A stretch of 64,000 nucleotides of DNA from Amycolatopsis sp. EV170708-02-1 (GCF_022479115.1 NZ_CP092497.1:9362001-9426000); one strand, 5' to 3'. Positions 16,948-25,289 are shown, numbered from the stretch's first letter. Notes: generated from the sequence alone by a model not told the origin. Translations and numbers: made by a program.

Positions 16948-19209
16948 CTAGTGTTCGACGAGTTCGTCGAGCGCCTGGTCGTAGCTGAGCCGGACATCGT
17001 GTTCGGCCTGGTCACCGCCCAGCAGCTCCACCCGGCTCGTCGCCGGCGGGTAGCCGCTGGCGATCACCGTGTAGGTCCCGGCGGGCAGGTCGCTGACCGT
17101 GTAGTTGCCCTCCGCGTCGGTCCTCGCCACGGCGGCGACGCCACCCGAGGAATCGAGCACGGTGATCCGCGCGTCCGGCACCACCCGGTCCCCGTCGGTG
17201 CGGGCGACCCCGCTCAGCAGGATCGTGCTGACCAGTTCGACGTCGTGGCGCAGCATCCCGGAGCCGGTGGCGGTCAGCGTCGCCGCGACCGGCCGGAACC
17301 AGCGGCCGCTGGCGACGATCGTGTACCGCCCGCCCACGATGCCGGTGAACGAGTAGACGCCGTTCTCGTTCGTGTGCGTCCTGGCCACCTGGTTGCCGTT
17401 GTGGTCGATCAGGGTCAGCGCCGCCCCCGCGACGTTGGTGGCGTCGTCCCGGCGGACGTGCCCGCTGATCTGTGCGGATCCCGCCCGATAGGCGCCGTTC
17501 CCGTTGGTCATCGCGTGCTTGCCCGGCTCGACGGGCGCGGTCACCACGGTCTTCTCGGAAGCCGTTTCGGCAGGCGCGTCTTCTTCTTCGAGGAGTGCTT
17601 CGCCGCCTTCGAGAGCCGAGGCCGCCGAAGGAGTCGAGCCGCCGAGCAGCGGGATCTCCTTCATGAACATCAGCACCAGCGTCGCCAGCAGCGCGACCGC
17701 GCCCGCCACGTAGAACACCGTGGTGATCGACTCGGTGAAGCCGATCAGCACCGGGGTCTTGATGGCCTCGGGCAGGCTCGCGATACCGCTCGTGTTCGAC
17801 TGGATGTCGCCCAGAGCCGCGGCGCCGGGTCCGGTGGGCGCGTTGCCGCCGAACGCCTTGGTGATGTTGCCCGGCAGGACGTTGAACAGGATCGTCAGGA
17901 ACACCGCGACACCCGCGGTGCCACCGATCTGCCGGAAGAACGTCGCCGACGCGGTCGAGACGCCCATGTCGCTGCGCGGGCCCGCGTTCTGCACCGCGAT
18001 GATCAGCGTCTGCATGCAGGCACCGAGGCCGAGACCGATGATCGCGGCCGCGACCAGCGGGTGCCACAGCGCGCTGTTGTACTCGACCTGCGCGAAGAAG
18101 AACGCGCCCGCCGCGATCAGCAGCGTGCCGACGACCGGGAACACCTTGTAGCGGCCGGTCTTGCTGGTGATCTGGCCCGAGATGATCGAACCGCTCATGA
18201 TGCCCGCCATCAGCGGGATCATCAGCAGGCCCGATTCGGTCGGCGAGAACTCCTGAACCACCTGCATGTACTGCGGGATCATCATGATCGCGCCGAACAT
18301 CGCGACACCGACGATGATGCCGCCGACGATCGCGACCGTGAAGGTCGAGTTCTTGAACAGCCGCAACGGGATCAGCGCCGCGTCCTTCATCAGCTTCTCG
18401 ATGAAGATGAAGGCGACCACGCCGATACCGCCGATGACGTAGCAGATGATCGCGTTCTGCGAGCCCCAGCCCCACTTGTTGCCCTGCTCGGCGACGATCA
18501 GGAACGGCACCACGGCGACGACGAGCGCGAGCCCGCCCCACCAGTCGATCTTGTGATCGTGGCGCTGGTGCGGCACGTTGAGCACGCGGGCCACCACGAA
18601 CAGCGCGACGATCGCGATCGGCACGTTGATCAGGAACACCCAGCGCCAGCCGGCGATGTCGTAGCCGAAGACGCTGCCGAGCTTGTCGAAGTCGGCGAAG
18701 AAGCCGCCGAGCACCGGGCCGAGCACGGTGGAGATACCGAACACGGCGAGGAAGTAGCCCTGGTAGCGGGCGCGTTCCCGCGGCGGCACGATGTCGCCCA
18801 TGATCGTCATCGCCAGCGACATCAGACCGCCGGCGCCGAGGCCCTGGATCGCGCGGAACGCGGCCAGCTCGTACATGGACGTCGCGAACGCCGAAGCGAT
18901 CGAGCCGACCAGGAAGATCGAGATCGCCGCGATGTAGAACGGCTTGCGCCCGTAGATGTCGGACAGCTTGCCGTAGATCGGCGTGACGATCGTCGAGGTG
19001 ATCAGGTAGGCCGTGGTGATCCAGGCCTGCAGGTCGAACCCGTTGAGGTCGTTGGCGATCCGGACGATCGAGGTGCCCACGATCGTCTGGTCGAGCGCGG
19101 CGAGGAACATGCCCGACATCAGGCCGATCAGGATCGTGACGATCTGACGGTGACTGAGCCGGGGACCATCTTCGTGGATGGCTGGCGGACTTTCTACGGT
19201 GGAACTCAT
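16948..19209 (-). CDS. DHA2-type MFS exporter fused to two carboxypeptidase-regulatory-like domains
   Basis: A 753-residue protein. Residues ~1-540 are an EmrB/QacA-type (14-helix) drug:proton antiporter with LDQTIVGTSIVRI (motif D1-like), GKLSDIYGRKPFY (motif A) and the motif C run STVLGPVLGGFFAD. After an acidic linker (~545-600) come two or more CarboxypepD_reg/prealbumin-like beta domains: ISGHVRRDDATNVAGAALTL...GVYSFTGIVGGRYTI and VARTDGDRVVPDARITVLD...GNYTVSDLPAGTYTVI. Such beta-sandwich tails on an exporter are uncommon. The ATG lies four bases after the marR stop, so it is cotranscribed with its likely regulator. Confidence 0.9.
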   Translation of the reverse strand: MSSTVESPPAIHEDGPRLSHRQIVTILIGLMSGMFLAALDQTIVGTSIVRIANDLNGFDLQAWITTAYLITSTIVTPIYGKLSDIYGRKPFYIAAISIFLVGSIASAFATSMYELAAFRAIQGLGAGGLMSLAMTIMGDIVPPRERARYQGYFLAVFGISTVLGPVLGGFFADFDKLGSVFGYDIAGWRWVFLINVPIAIVALFVVARVLNVPHQRHDHKIDWWGGLALVVAVVPFLIVAEQGNKWGWGSQNAIICYVIGGIGVVAFIFIEKLMKDAALIPLRLFKNSTFTVAIVGGIIVGVAMFGAIMMIPQYMQVVQEFSPTESGLLMIPLMAGIMSGSIISGQITSKTGRYKVFPVVGTLLIAAGAFFFAQVEYNSALWHPLVAAAIIGLGLGACMQTLIIAVQNAGPRSDMGVSTASATFFRQIGGTAGVAVFLTILFNVLPGNITKAFGGNAPTGPGAAALGDIQSNTSGIASLPEAIKTPVLIGFTESITTVFYVAGAVALLATLVLMFMKEIPLLGGSTPSAASALEGGEALLEEEDAPAETASEKTVVTAPVEPGKHAMTNGNGAYRAGSAQISGHVRRDDATNVAGAALTLIDHNGNQVARTHTNENGVYSFTGIVGGRYTIVASGRWFRPVAATLTATGSGMLRHDVELVSTILLSGVARTDGDRVVPDARITVLDSSGGVAAVARTDAEGNYTVSDLPAGTYTVIASGYPPATSRVELLGGDQAEHDVRLSYDQALDELVEH

Positions 19210-19213
19210 TGCT

Positions 19214-19732
19214 TCAGGCCCCCTTGGCCTTCGACGCCGACGCGGGGTCGGCGAACGGTGGAGATGTTTTTTCGAGGTCGTCGTTCAGCCGGTGGAACAG
19301 CGAGTTGAGGGTTTTCCGGTCGTCGTCGGACCAGTCGCCGAGCACCTCGGCGAGCCACTGGTTCCGCTGCTTGCGGTTCTCCTCGAACACCCGGTGCCCT
19401 TCGGCGGTCGGTGCGAGCAGGCAGGCGCGGCCGTCTTCGGGGTCGGCCAGGCGTTCGACCAGTCCGTGCTGGACGAGGGAGCTCGACTGCCTGCTGATGG
19501 TCGAGATCTCGGAGTGCAGGAACTCGGCGAGTTTGCTGGTCCGCTGGGGGCCGACGTGGATGAGGCAGAAGAGGATCGCGTACGCGGCCCGCTCGATGCC
19601 GTCCGGCCCCTGCTTGGACACCTGGGACTTGGCCCGGTTGACCAGGCGAACGAGCCGCACGAGCTCGTGCCCGAGGGTGTCGGCCAGATCGAGGTCGGAC
19701 TTCGACCTGGTGCCGGGTGTCGTGGGTGTCAT
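19214..19732 (-). CDS. MarR-family transcriptional regulator
   Basis: A 172-residue winged-helix regulator with the core TSKLAEFLHSEISTISRQSS (recognition helix) and LADPEDGRACLLAPTAEG (wing). I start at ATG 19732 because the perfect palindrome CAACTAGTTG lies at 19765-19774, just upstream. A GTG at 19762 would put the promoter inside the gene. It forms a tight operon with the downstream DHA2 exporter and probably represses both until a lipophilic ligand binds. The ligand is unknown. Confidence 0.88.
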   Translation of the reverse strand: MTPTTPGTRSKSDLDLADTLGHELVRLVRLVNRAKSQVSKQGPDGIERAAYAILFCLIHVGPQRTSKLAEFLHSEISTISRQSSSLVQHGLVERLADPEDGRACLLAPTAEGHRVFEENRKQRNQWLAEVLGDWSDDDRKTLNSLFHRLNDDLEKTSPPFADPASASKAKGA

Positions 19733-19762
19733 GGTGGTCTCTCTCGCCGGTTGCTTGGTCAC

Positions 19763-19780
19763 TGCAACTAGTTGTCTAGA
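19763..19780. promoter_or_regulatory. Probable MarR operator
   Basis: A perfect 10-bp palindrome, CAACTAGTTG, is followed directly by the palindrome TCTAGA, about 31 bases upstream of the marR start. The position and dyad suit MarR autoregulation. Confidence 0.6.
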
Positions 19781-19924
19781 GCAAGGATGTTCCTCTCAAA
19801 GGAGGTTCGCAAGAAGAAAGTGACGTTGTGTGTCCGATGACACTTTAGTTGCCGCATGCAAGCACATTTATTCGTGCATGTTTGTCCGGTTCGCCCTGAG
19901 CTGCACTTTTGCTTTGATGGAGTC

Positions 19925-20347
19925 ATGACCGACTCCGCGCTCTACGCGATCCTCGCCGCCCGAAACTTCGGCACCCTCGCCACCATCAAACGGGACGGGC
20001 GGCCCCAGCTGTCGACCGTCAACTACCTGTACGACGCGGACGCCGGCGCGATCCTGATCTCGATCACCGCGCCCAGGGCCAAGACCAAGAACCTCCAGCG
20101 CGACCCGCGGGCGACGTTCCATGTTTCGACCGAGAGCGGCGACGGCTACGTCGTCGTCGAGGGGCCGGCGGTGCTCACGCCGACCGCCGCTTCGCGTGAC
20201 GACGCGACCGTCGACGCGCTCGTGGACCACTACCGGCGGGCGCGGGGCGAGCATCCGGACTGGGACGAGTTCCGCGACGCCATGGTCGCCGACCAGCGGG
20301 TGTTGCTGACCATCCCGATCGAGCGCGTCTACGGGATCCAGATGTAG
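19925..20347 (+). CDS. PPOX-class FMN/F420-binding protein
   Basis: A 140-residue split-barrel flavoprotein of the pyridoxamine-phosphate-oxidase-like superfamily. FGTLATIKRDGRPQLSTVNY and KTKNLQRDPRATFHV are the usual cofactor-binding blocks of F420-dependent reductases (FDOR-B). ATG 19925 follows GGAG; an upstream reading from 19856 adds Cys-rich residues not typical of the family. The substrate is unknown. It is convergent with the tetR gene, with a 64-bp palindrome filling the gap. Confidence 0.82.
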   Translation: MTDSALYAILAARNFGTLATIKRDGRPQLSTVNYLYDADAGAILISITAPRAKTKNLQRDPRATFHVSTESGDGYVVVEGPAVLTPTAASRDDATVDALVDHYRRARGEHPDWDEFRDAMVADQRVLLTIPIERVYGIQM

Positions 20348-20353
20348 ATCTCC

Positions 20354-20417
20354 CGCGTTTCGTCCTCTGAACGCGGTCCTTGCGCGTGCAACTACCGCAT
20401 CCAGAGGACGAAACGCG
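20354..20417. repeat. 64-bp palindromic element between convergent genes
   Basis: Arms CGCGTTTCGTCCTCT and AGAGGACGAAACGCG are perfectly complementary, with an inner near-complementary stem (GAACGCGGT / ACCGCATCC) and a TTGC-GCGT-GCAA tip. It starts 7 bases after one stop codon and ends at the other. A second copy is inside the kinase gene at 13441-13504. Confidence 0.88.
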
Positions 20418-20945
20418 TCAGCGGGCGATCCGGGCCTTGATCTCGTCGATCCGGTCGAGCAGGGGGCTCGCGTCGTCCCGGCCGAGCGCGGCACGCAGGT
20501 AGAGGCCGTCGCCCACCAGGATGACCAGTTCGGCGGTCAGCGGGTCGTCGACGTGCTCGCTGATCAGGTCGTGGACCTTCTGGTTGTAGACCTGCACGAC
20601 CTCGGAGACCCGTGGCTCGTTGAGCATGATCCGGAGCGTCGCCATGGTCGTGCGGTGCAGTGCCTTGCGCTCGGTGACGTCGGTGATCGCCGTCCGCAGG
20701 TACCAGGAGACGACGCCTTCGGGCGCCTTCTGTGCCTCTTTGAGATCCGCCTCCGACAACGTGGCGAGACGTTCCATCAGGCCCTCGACCAGGGCTTCCT
20801 TGGAGCCGAAGTGGTAGAGAAGGCCGCCCTTCGACACCCCGGCGTGCGCGGCGACGGCGTCGAGGGTGACCCCGCCGGGGCCTTGCTCGATGAGGATCTC
20901 CTCGTACGAATCGAGGATGCGTTCCTTCGCGGTGGGCTTCGCCAT
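20418..20945 (-). CDS. TetR-family regulator of the divergent MFS exporter
   Basis: A 175-residue TetR regulator. The HTH includes VTLDAVAAHAGVSKGGLLYHF (~26-46), and a helical ligand domain follows. It is divergent from an MFS exporter, and two copies of the dyad ACCGTC-NN-GACGGT lie between the genes, one in each orientation. Repression of itself and the exporter, relieved by the exported compound, is the natural reading (inference). The ligand is unknown. Confidence 0.92.
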   Translation of the reverse strand: MAKPTAKERILDSYEEILIEQGPGGVTLDAVAAHAGVSKGGLLYHFGSKEALVEGLMERLATLSEADLKEAQKAPEGVVSWYLRTAITDVTERKALHRTTMATLRIMLNEPRVSEVVQVYNQKVHDLISEHVDDPLTAELVILVGDGLYLRAALGRDDASPLLDRIDEIKARIAR

Positions 20946-20956
20946 ATCAGTTGACT

Positions 20957-21014
20957 ATACCGTCTGGACGGTTTACCTTCGACCGAGGCGGTAACTGTAC
21001 CGTCCAGACGGTTT
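20957..21014. promoter_or_regulatory. Twin TetR operators
   Basis: ACCGTCTGGACGGT (20959-20972) and ACCGTCCAGACGGT (20999-21012) are exact reverse complements of each other, each a dyad with 6-bp arms ACCGTC/GACGGT and flanking TA..TTTA. They are 40 bases apart, one near each divergent start, so each gene has its own operator. Confidence 0.88.
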
Positions 21015-21033
21015 AGCTAAAGGAGAGTGCGCC

Positions 21034-22518
21034 ATGGCGGGGCGCAAGCAGTGGTGGGCGTTGGCGGTACTGGTGCTTCCGGTGCTGCTGATCAGCGTGG
21101 ACATGACGGTGCTCGGGTTCGCGCTGCCGTTCCTGTCCGAGGATCTGGCGCCCACCGGTGCGGAGCAGTTGTGGATCGTCGACATCTACTCGTTCATGCT
21201 GGCGGGCCTGCTGGTCCTGATGGGCACGCTCGGCGACCGCATCGGCCGTCGCAAGCTGCTGCTCATGGGTGCCGCGGCGTTCGGCGCCGCGTCGGTGCTC
21301 GCGGCCTTCTCGACCAGCGCGTTCATGCTGATCATCGCCAGGGCGCTGCTCGGCGTCGGTGGCGCGACGCTGATGCCGTCGACGCTGTCGCTGATCCGCA
21401 GTATCTTCGTCGACCCCAAGCAGCGCCGGATCGCGATCGCGGTGTGGAGCGCCGGGTTCTCCGGCGGGATGGCGCTCGGGCCGGTGCTCGGCGGCTGGCT
21501 GCTGGAGCACTTCTGGTGGGGCTCGGTGTTCCTCATCAACGTCCCGGTGATGCTGGTGCTGCTGGTCGTCGGACCGTTCGTGCTGCCGGAGGCGCGTGAC
21601 CCGAAGCCGGGCCGCTTCGATCCGCTGTCCGCGCTGCTGTCGCTGGCCGCGATGCTGCCGGTGGTCTACGGCATCAAGCTGGTCGCCGAACACGGCTTCA
21701 CGCTGAAGGCCGCGGTCAGCGTCCTGATCGGGCTCGGGCTCGGCGTCGTGTTCGTCCGCAGGCAGAACCGCCTCGACGAGCCGATGCTCGACCTGAAGCT
21801 GTTCTCGAACCGGGCCTTCAGCGGCTCCGTCGTGACGAACATGCTCGGCGTGTTCGCCATGGTCGGCCTGCTGTTCCTGGTGCCGCAGTACCTGCAGCTG
21901 GTGCTCGGGCTGAGCCCGGTCGTCGCCGCGCTGTGGATGCTGCCTGCCACGGTCGCCGGTGTCGCGGGCGCGCTCCTCGCGGCTTGGCTCGCGAAGCGGA
22001 TCCGGGTTTCCCTGCTGGTCAGCGGCGGTCTCCTGGTCGCGGCGGTCGGCTTCCTCGCCTTGACCCAGGTGTCGTCCGGCGGCGGGCTCGCGTACGTCGT
22101 GGTGGCGTTCACGCTGCTCGGGGGCGGTGTCGCCCTGTCGGAAACGCTGACGAACGACCTGGTCATCTCGGCCGCTCCGGCCGAACGGGCCGGCGCCGCT
22201 TCGGCGATCTCCGAGACCGGGTTCGAGCTGGGTGGCGCGCTCGGCACGGCCATCCTCGGCAGTGTCGCGACCGCGGTCTACCGGTCCGGTCTGCCGGAGG
22301 GGACGGCCGAGTCCGCCAGGGACACGCTCGGTGGCGCGGTCGCGACCGCGCAGCAGCTCGACCCCGCCGCGGGACGGGCGCTCCTGGAATCGGCCCGCGA
22401 GGCCTTCACTCAGGGGATGCACGTCACCGCATGGGCGGGCGTGGCCGTGCTCGTCTATACAGGTGTTCAAGCCTTCGTTCTGCTAGATCGGAAAAAAAAT
22501 TCCGCAGTGCGGAGCTAA
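21034..22518 (+). CDS. DHA2-family MFS multidrug exporter
   Basis: A 494-residue, 14-helix MFS protein resembling LfrA/SmvA-type exporters. Helix 1 carries the acidic motif LLISVDMTVLGFALP, motif A is GDRIGRRKLLLMG and motif C is GGMALGPVLGGWLLEHFWWG. AAGGAG precedes ATG 21034. It is controlled by the divergent TetR through two operators. Expected substrates are cationic lipophilic drugs or dyes by family analogy only. Confidence 0.92.
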   Translation: MAGRKQWWALAVLVLPVLLISVDMTVLGFALPFLSEDLAPTGAEQLWIVDIYSFMLAGLLVLMGTLGDRIGRRKLLLMGAAAFGAASVLAAFSTSAFMLIIARALLGVGGATLMPSTLSLIRSIFVDPKQRRIAIAVWSAGFSGGMALGPVLGGWLLEHFWWGSVFLINVPVMLVLLVVGPFVLPEARDPKPGRFDPLSALLSLAAMLPVVYGIKLVAEHGFTLKAAVSVLIGLGLGVVFVRRQNRLDEPMLDLKLFSNRAFSGSVVTNMLGVFAMVGLLFLVPQYLQLVLGLSPVVAALWMLPATVAGVAGALLAAWLAKRIRVSLLVSGGLLVAAVGFLALTQVSSGGGLAYVVVAFTLLGGGVALSETLTNDLVISAAPAERAGAASAISETGFELGGALGTAILGSVATAVYRSGLPEGTAESARDTLGGAVATAQQLDPAAGRALLESAREAFTQGMHVTAWAGVAVLVYTGVQAFVLLDRKKNSAVRS

Positions 22519-22537
22519 TCCGGCCTACGATGAAGGT

Positions 22538-23926
22538 ATGAACAACCACGCCCTGGTCACCCGTCTCCGCGAGCAGCTCGGCGACGCCGCGGTGCTCACC
22601 GACACCGACGTCACGGACGCCTACTCGCGCGACATGATGCCGCTGGCCGCCAGTGGCAAGCCGCTCGCGGTGGTCCTGCCGTCCGACGTGGAAGGTGTGC
22701 AGGCCGTGGTCAAGGCCTGCGCGGAATTCGAGGTGCCGATCGTGCCCCGCGGCGCCGGCAGTGGTCTGTCCGGCGCCGCGAACGCGATCGACGGCTGTGT
22801 CGTGCTGGTGCTGACGAAGCTCGACAAGATCGTCGAGATCGACGAAGGCAACCGTCTCGCCGTCGTGCAGCCCGGCGTGGTGAACCTCGACTTCCGCAAC
22901 GCGGTGGAGAAGCACGGCCTGTTCTATCCGCCGGACCCGTCGAGCTACGACTGGTGCACCATCGGCGGGAACCTGTCCACCAACGCCGGCGGGCTGTGCT
23001 GCGTGAAGTACGGCGTCACCACGGATTCCGTGCTGGGACTGGAAGTCGTGCTCGCCGACGGTTCCGTGCTGAAGACCGGGCGCCGCACGGTGAAGGGCGT
23101 CGCGGGCTACGACCTCGCGCGGCTCTTCGTTGGCAGTGAGGGCACGCTCGGCGTGATCACGCAGGCGACTGTCGCGCTGAAACCGTTGCCGCAACTGCCC
23201 GCCACGCTCGTCGCGGCCTTCAACAGCACGGAGGCCGCGGGCGAGGCCGTCGCACGGGTCGTGCGTGAAGGCCTGGTGCCGTCGCTGATGGAGATCATGG
23301 ACGCGACGTCGATCAAGGCCGCCGAGGCCTACCTCAAGACCGACCTCGGCACGAGCTCGGACTGCAAAGCCTTGCTGCTCGCGCAATCCGACTCCGGCGG
23401 CGAGGTCGCCCGCCGGGAACTCGCCGCGCTGGAACAGATCTGCGTCGACTGCGGCGCGGATCTGGCCTATGCCACCGAGGATCTCGAAGAGGGCAAGATG
23501 CTGCTGCAGGCGCGGCGGGTCGTGCTCACCGCGCTGGAGATGTACGGCGTCTGGCTGACCGACGACGTCTGCGTGCCGCGCACGCGCATCGCCGAGCTGA
23601 TCGCCGGCTGCGAGCGGATCAGCGAAGAGGTGGGGCTGCGGATCGCCGTCGTCGGCCACGCCGGTGACGGCAACATGCACCCGACGATCGTCTACGCGCC
23701 CGATTCCGAGGAGGAGTTCGCCCGCGCACGAGTCGCCTTCGACGCGATTCTCGACGTGGCGCTGTCGCTGGGCGGGACGGTCACCGGCGAGCACGGTATC
23801 GGCCGGATCAAACGCGAGTGGCTGGAGAAGGAGATCGGCGAGGTCGGCATCCGCGTGCACCGGCAGATCAAGCAGGCGCTGGACCCGGGGAACCTCTTCA
23901 ACCCGGGTTCGATGTTCTCCCTCTGA
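22538..23926 (+). CDS. FAD-linked oxidase, glycolate oxidase subunit GlcD-like
   Basis: A 462-residue flavoprotein of the D-2-hydroxyacid dehydrogenase type. FAD_binding_4 domain: VPRGAGSGLSGAANA (~69-83), DPSSYDWCTIGGNLSTNAGG and LFVGSEGTLGVIT. C-terminal FAD-oxidase domain: GHAGDGNMHPT (metal/substrate-binding His) and TGEHGIGRIK. It oxidises glycolate, D-lactate or a similar 2-hydroxyacid. No glcE/glcF partners are adjacent, so it probably works alone. It begins 19 bases after the MFS stop and might be cotranscribed with it. Confidence 0.9.
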   Translation: MNNHALVTRLREQLGDAAVLTDTDVTDAYSRDMMPLAASGKPLAVVLPSDVEGVQAVVKACAEFEVPIVPRGAGSGLSGAANAIDGCVVLVLTKLDKIVEIDEGNRLAVVQPGVVNLDFRNAVEKHGLFYPPDPSSYDWCTIGGNLSTNAGGLCCVKYGVTTDSVLGLEVVLADGSVLKTGRRTVKGVAGYDLARLFVGSEGTLGVITQATVALKPLPQLPATLVAAFNSTEAAGEAVARVVREGLVPSLMEIMDATSIKAAEAYLKTDLGTSSDCKALLLAQSDSGGEVARRELAALEQICVDCGADLAYATEDLEEGKMLLQARRVVLTALEMYGVWLTDDVCVPRTRIAELIAGCERISEEVGLRIAVVGHAGDGNMHPTIVYAPDSEEEFARARVAFDAILDVALSLGGTVTGEHGIGRIKREWLEKEIGEVGIRVHRQIKQALDPGNLFNPGSMFSL

Positions 23927-23929
23927 AAC

Positions 23930-23977
23930 CCTCGTGAGTGGTAAGGACGGTTAGAACCGTCCTTACCACTCACGAGG
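23930..23977. terminator. Perfect 23-bp hairpin (TGAGTGG family)
   Basis: Arms 23930-23952 and 23955-23977 are perfectly complementary with a 2-base loop AG; there is no T run. It lies between the convergent glcD and dedA stops. Relatives at 37563, 56530 and (half only) 37837 differ by paired, compensating bases. Probably a bidirectional terminator. Confidence 0.85.
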
Positions 23978-23988
23978 CGGGAAGCGGG

Positions 23989-24702
23989 TCAGTCGCGGAC
24001 GCGCGGGATCTGCTGCGTCGCGTCCATGTCCGCGGCCGGGGCGGAAGCGGCTTCGTGCTTCTTCTCGCGGCGCGCCTTCAGGTACTCGATCACGATCGGC
24101 ACCACCGAAACCAGCACGATCAGGATGAAGATCGCGTCCACGTTGTCGCGGATGAACGCGACCCCGCCGAGCAGGTGGCCGAGCGCGGTGATCCCGGCGG
24201 CCCACAGGATGCCGCCGATGACGGTGTAGACGAAGTACTTCTTCGGGTCCATCTTGCCGATGCCGGCGATCCAGGTGATGAACGTCCGCACGAACGGCAC
24301 GAACCGCGCCAGCACGACCGCCTTCGGCCCGTGCTTCTCCAGGAAGGCGTGGGTCTGGTCCACGTACTTCTGGTTGAAGAACTTCGAATCCGGCTTGCGG
24401 AACAGCCACGGGCCGATCTTCCAGCCGAGGCCGTAACCGACCGCGTTGCCGATCAGCGCGGCGACCGTGACCAGCACGCACACCAGCCACAGCGGCGCGT
24501 CGATCGAACCGTTCGCGATGAACAGGCCCGCGGTGAACAGGAGTGAGTCACCGGGCAGCACCGGGAAGATGCTGCTCTCGATGAAGATGATCAGGCAGAG
24601 CACGGTGATGACCGGAACGGTCAGCCCGCTCAGCAGGTGCTGCGGGTCCAGCCACTCCGGCAGGAGGCCCATCGTCGTCACGTTGTTCTGCGCCAGGATC
24701 AC
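23989..24702 (-). CDS. DedA-family membrane protein
   Basis: A 237-residue DedA/VTT protein. FIESSIFPVLPGDSLLFTAG (~40-59) and RFVPFVRTFITWIAGIGKMD carry the conserved Glu, Pro-Gly-Asp and Arg residues. It has about five hydrophobic segments and a charged C-terminal tail with many Lys and Ala. GTG 24702 or ATG 24672 may be the start. As I recall, a DedA gene lies beside fba in mycobacteria; here it is 10 kb away. It follows the nagA-hypothetical pair on the same strand but is separated from it by the long nested palindrome. Confidence 0.88.
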   Translation of the reverse strand: MILAQNNVTTMGLLPEWLDPQHLLSGLTVPVITVLCLIIFIESSIFPVLPGDSLLFTAGLFIANGSIDAPLWLVCVLVTVAALIGNAVGYGLGWKIGPWLFRKPDSKFFNQKYVDQTHAFLEKHGPKAVVLARFVPFVRTFITWIAGIGKMDPKKYFVYTVIGGILWAAGITALGHLLGGVAFIRDNVDAIFILIVLVSVVPIVIEYLKARREKKHEAASAPAADMDATQQIPRVRD

Positions 24703-24734
24703 ACCAAAACGGTACAGGGTGACGCAGAGTGCCT

Positions 24735-24897
24735 AGGCGCCGTCCGGTGAGTCTGTTCGCGGTCTTCGCGCCCAGGTGGTTCCTGACGGCACGGGCGGTC
24801 CAGCCGGGTACGACCCCGGTACGAGGCCGAACCGCCCGCACCGTCAGGAACAACCTGGATCACGAAGCCCATCGAACAGACTCACCGGACGGCGCCT
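24735..24897. repeat. Nested long inverted repeat, element B (shares core with 3328-3493)
   Basis: The outer arms begin AGGCGCCGTCCGGTGAGTCT and end with its exact complement, and pairing extends with small bulges through CCCAGGT/ACCTGG and TTCCTGACGG/CCGTCAGGAA to a GTAC-GACCCCG-GTAC tip. GGTACGAGG (24818) and AACCTGGATC (24852) are 34 bases apart, exactly as in element A. The core reads on the plus strand, antisense to both flanking genes. Confidence 0.85.
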
Positions 24898-24917
24898 GAC
24901 TCGGCGGGAGACCGCGC

Positions 24918-25289
24918 TCAGATCAGCGTGAGCAGCCCGATCACCGAACCGGCGGCGAGCCCGAGCAGCACGGCCAGCAGCAACACCCAGTACGCGGGCA
25001 GCGGCGGACTGGCAGGCGGAGGCGGCGTCGGGCGCTCCGCCAGCCTGGCCGTTTCCGCGTCCTCCAGTGCGACGCGCTCTCGTTCGAGCGAGTCCGCCCC
25101 GGCCCCGGACAGCAGGCCGTACTGCAGCGGCAGTTCGTGTTCTCCTGCGGAACCGGGATTACTCTCGGTGTCCTTTTCGACCGGTTTGCCGGTGGTCGTC
25201 TCGGAGAGCCGCTCCGCCGAAGGGGCGAAGACGGCCTGAGCGCGCAGGGCGTCGGCCAGGAGTTTTTCCGGGTCCTTCGGCTCGCTCAT
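24918..25289 (-). CDS. Hypothetical protein with C-terminal membrane anchor
   Basis: A 123-residue protein of unknown function: a charged, Glu/Ala-rich N-terminal part, a proline run (~88-97) and one hydrophobic helix at the C-terminus (WVLLLAVLLGLAAGSVIGLL), so a tail-anchored protein with its N-terminus in the cytoplasm. ATG 25289 has a strong AGGAG site. It starts 17 bases after the nagA stop and is probably cotranscribed with it. The much longer frame running upstream is an antisense shadow of nagA. No family recognised. Confidence 0.75.
   Translation of the reverse strand: MSEPKDPEKLLADALRAQAVFAPSAERLSETTTGKPVEKDTESNPGSAGEHELPLQYGLLSGAGADSLERERVALEDAETARLAERPTPPPPASPPLPAYWVLLLAVLLGLAAGSVIGLLTLI

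Noticed and set aside
16885..19308. 807-residue plus-strand frame
   Set aside because: Antisense to the DHA2 exporter; Arg/Asp/His-rich without any domain.
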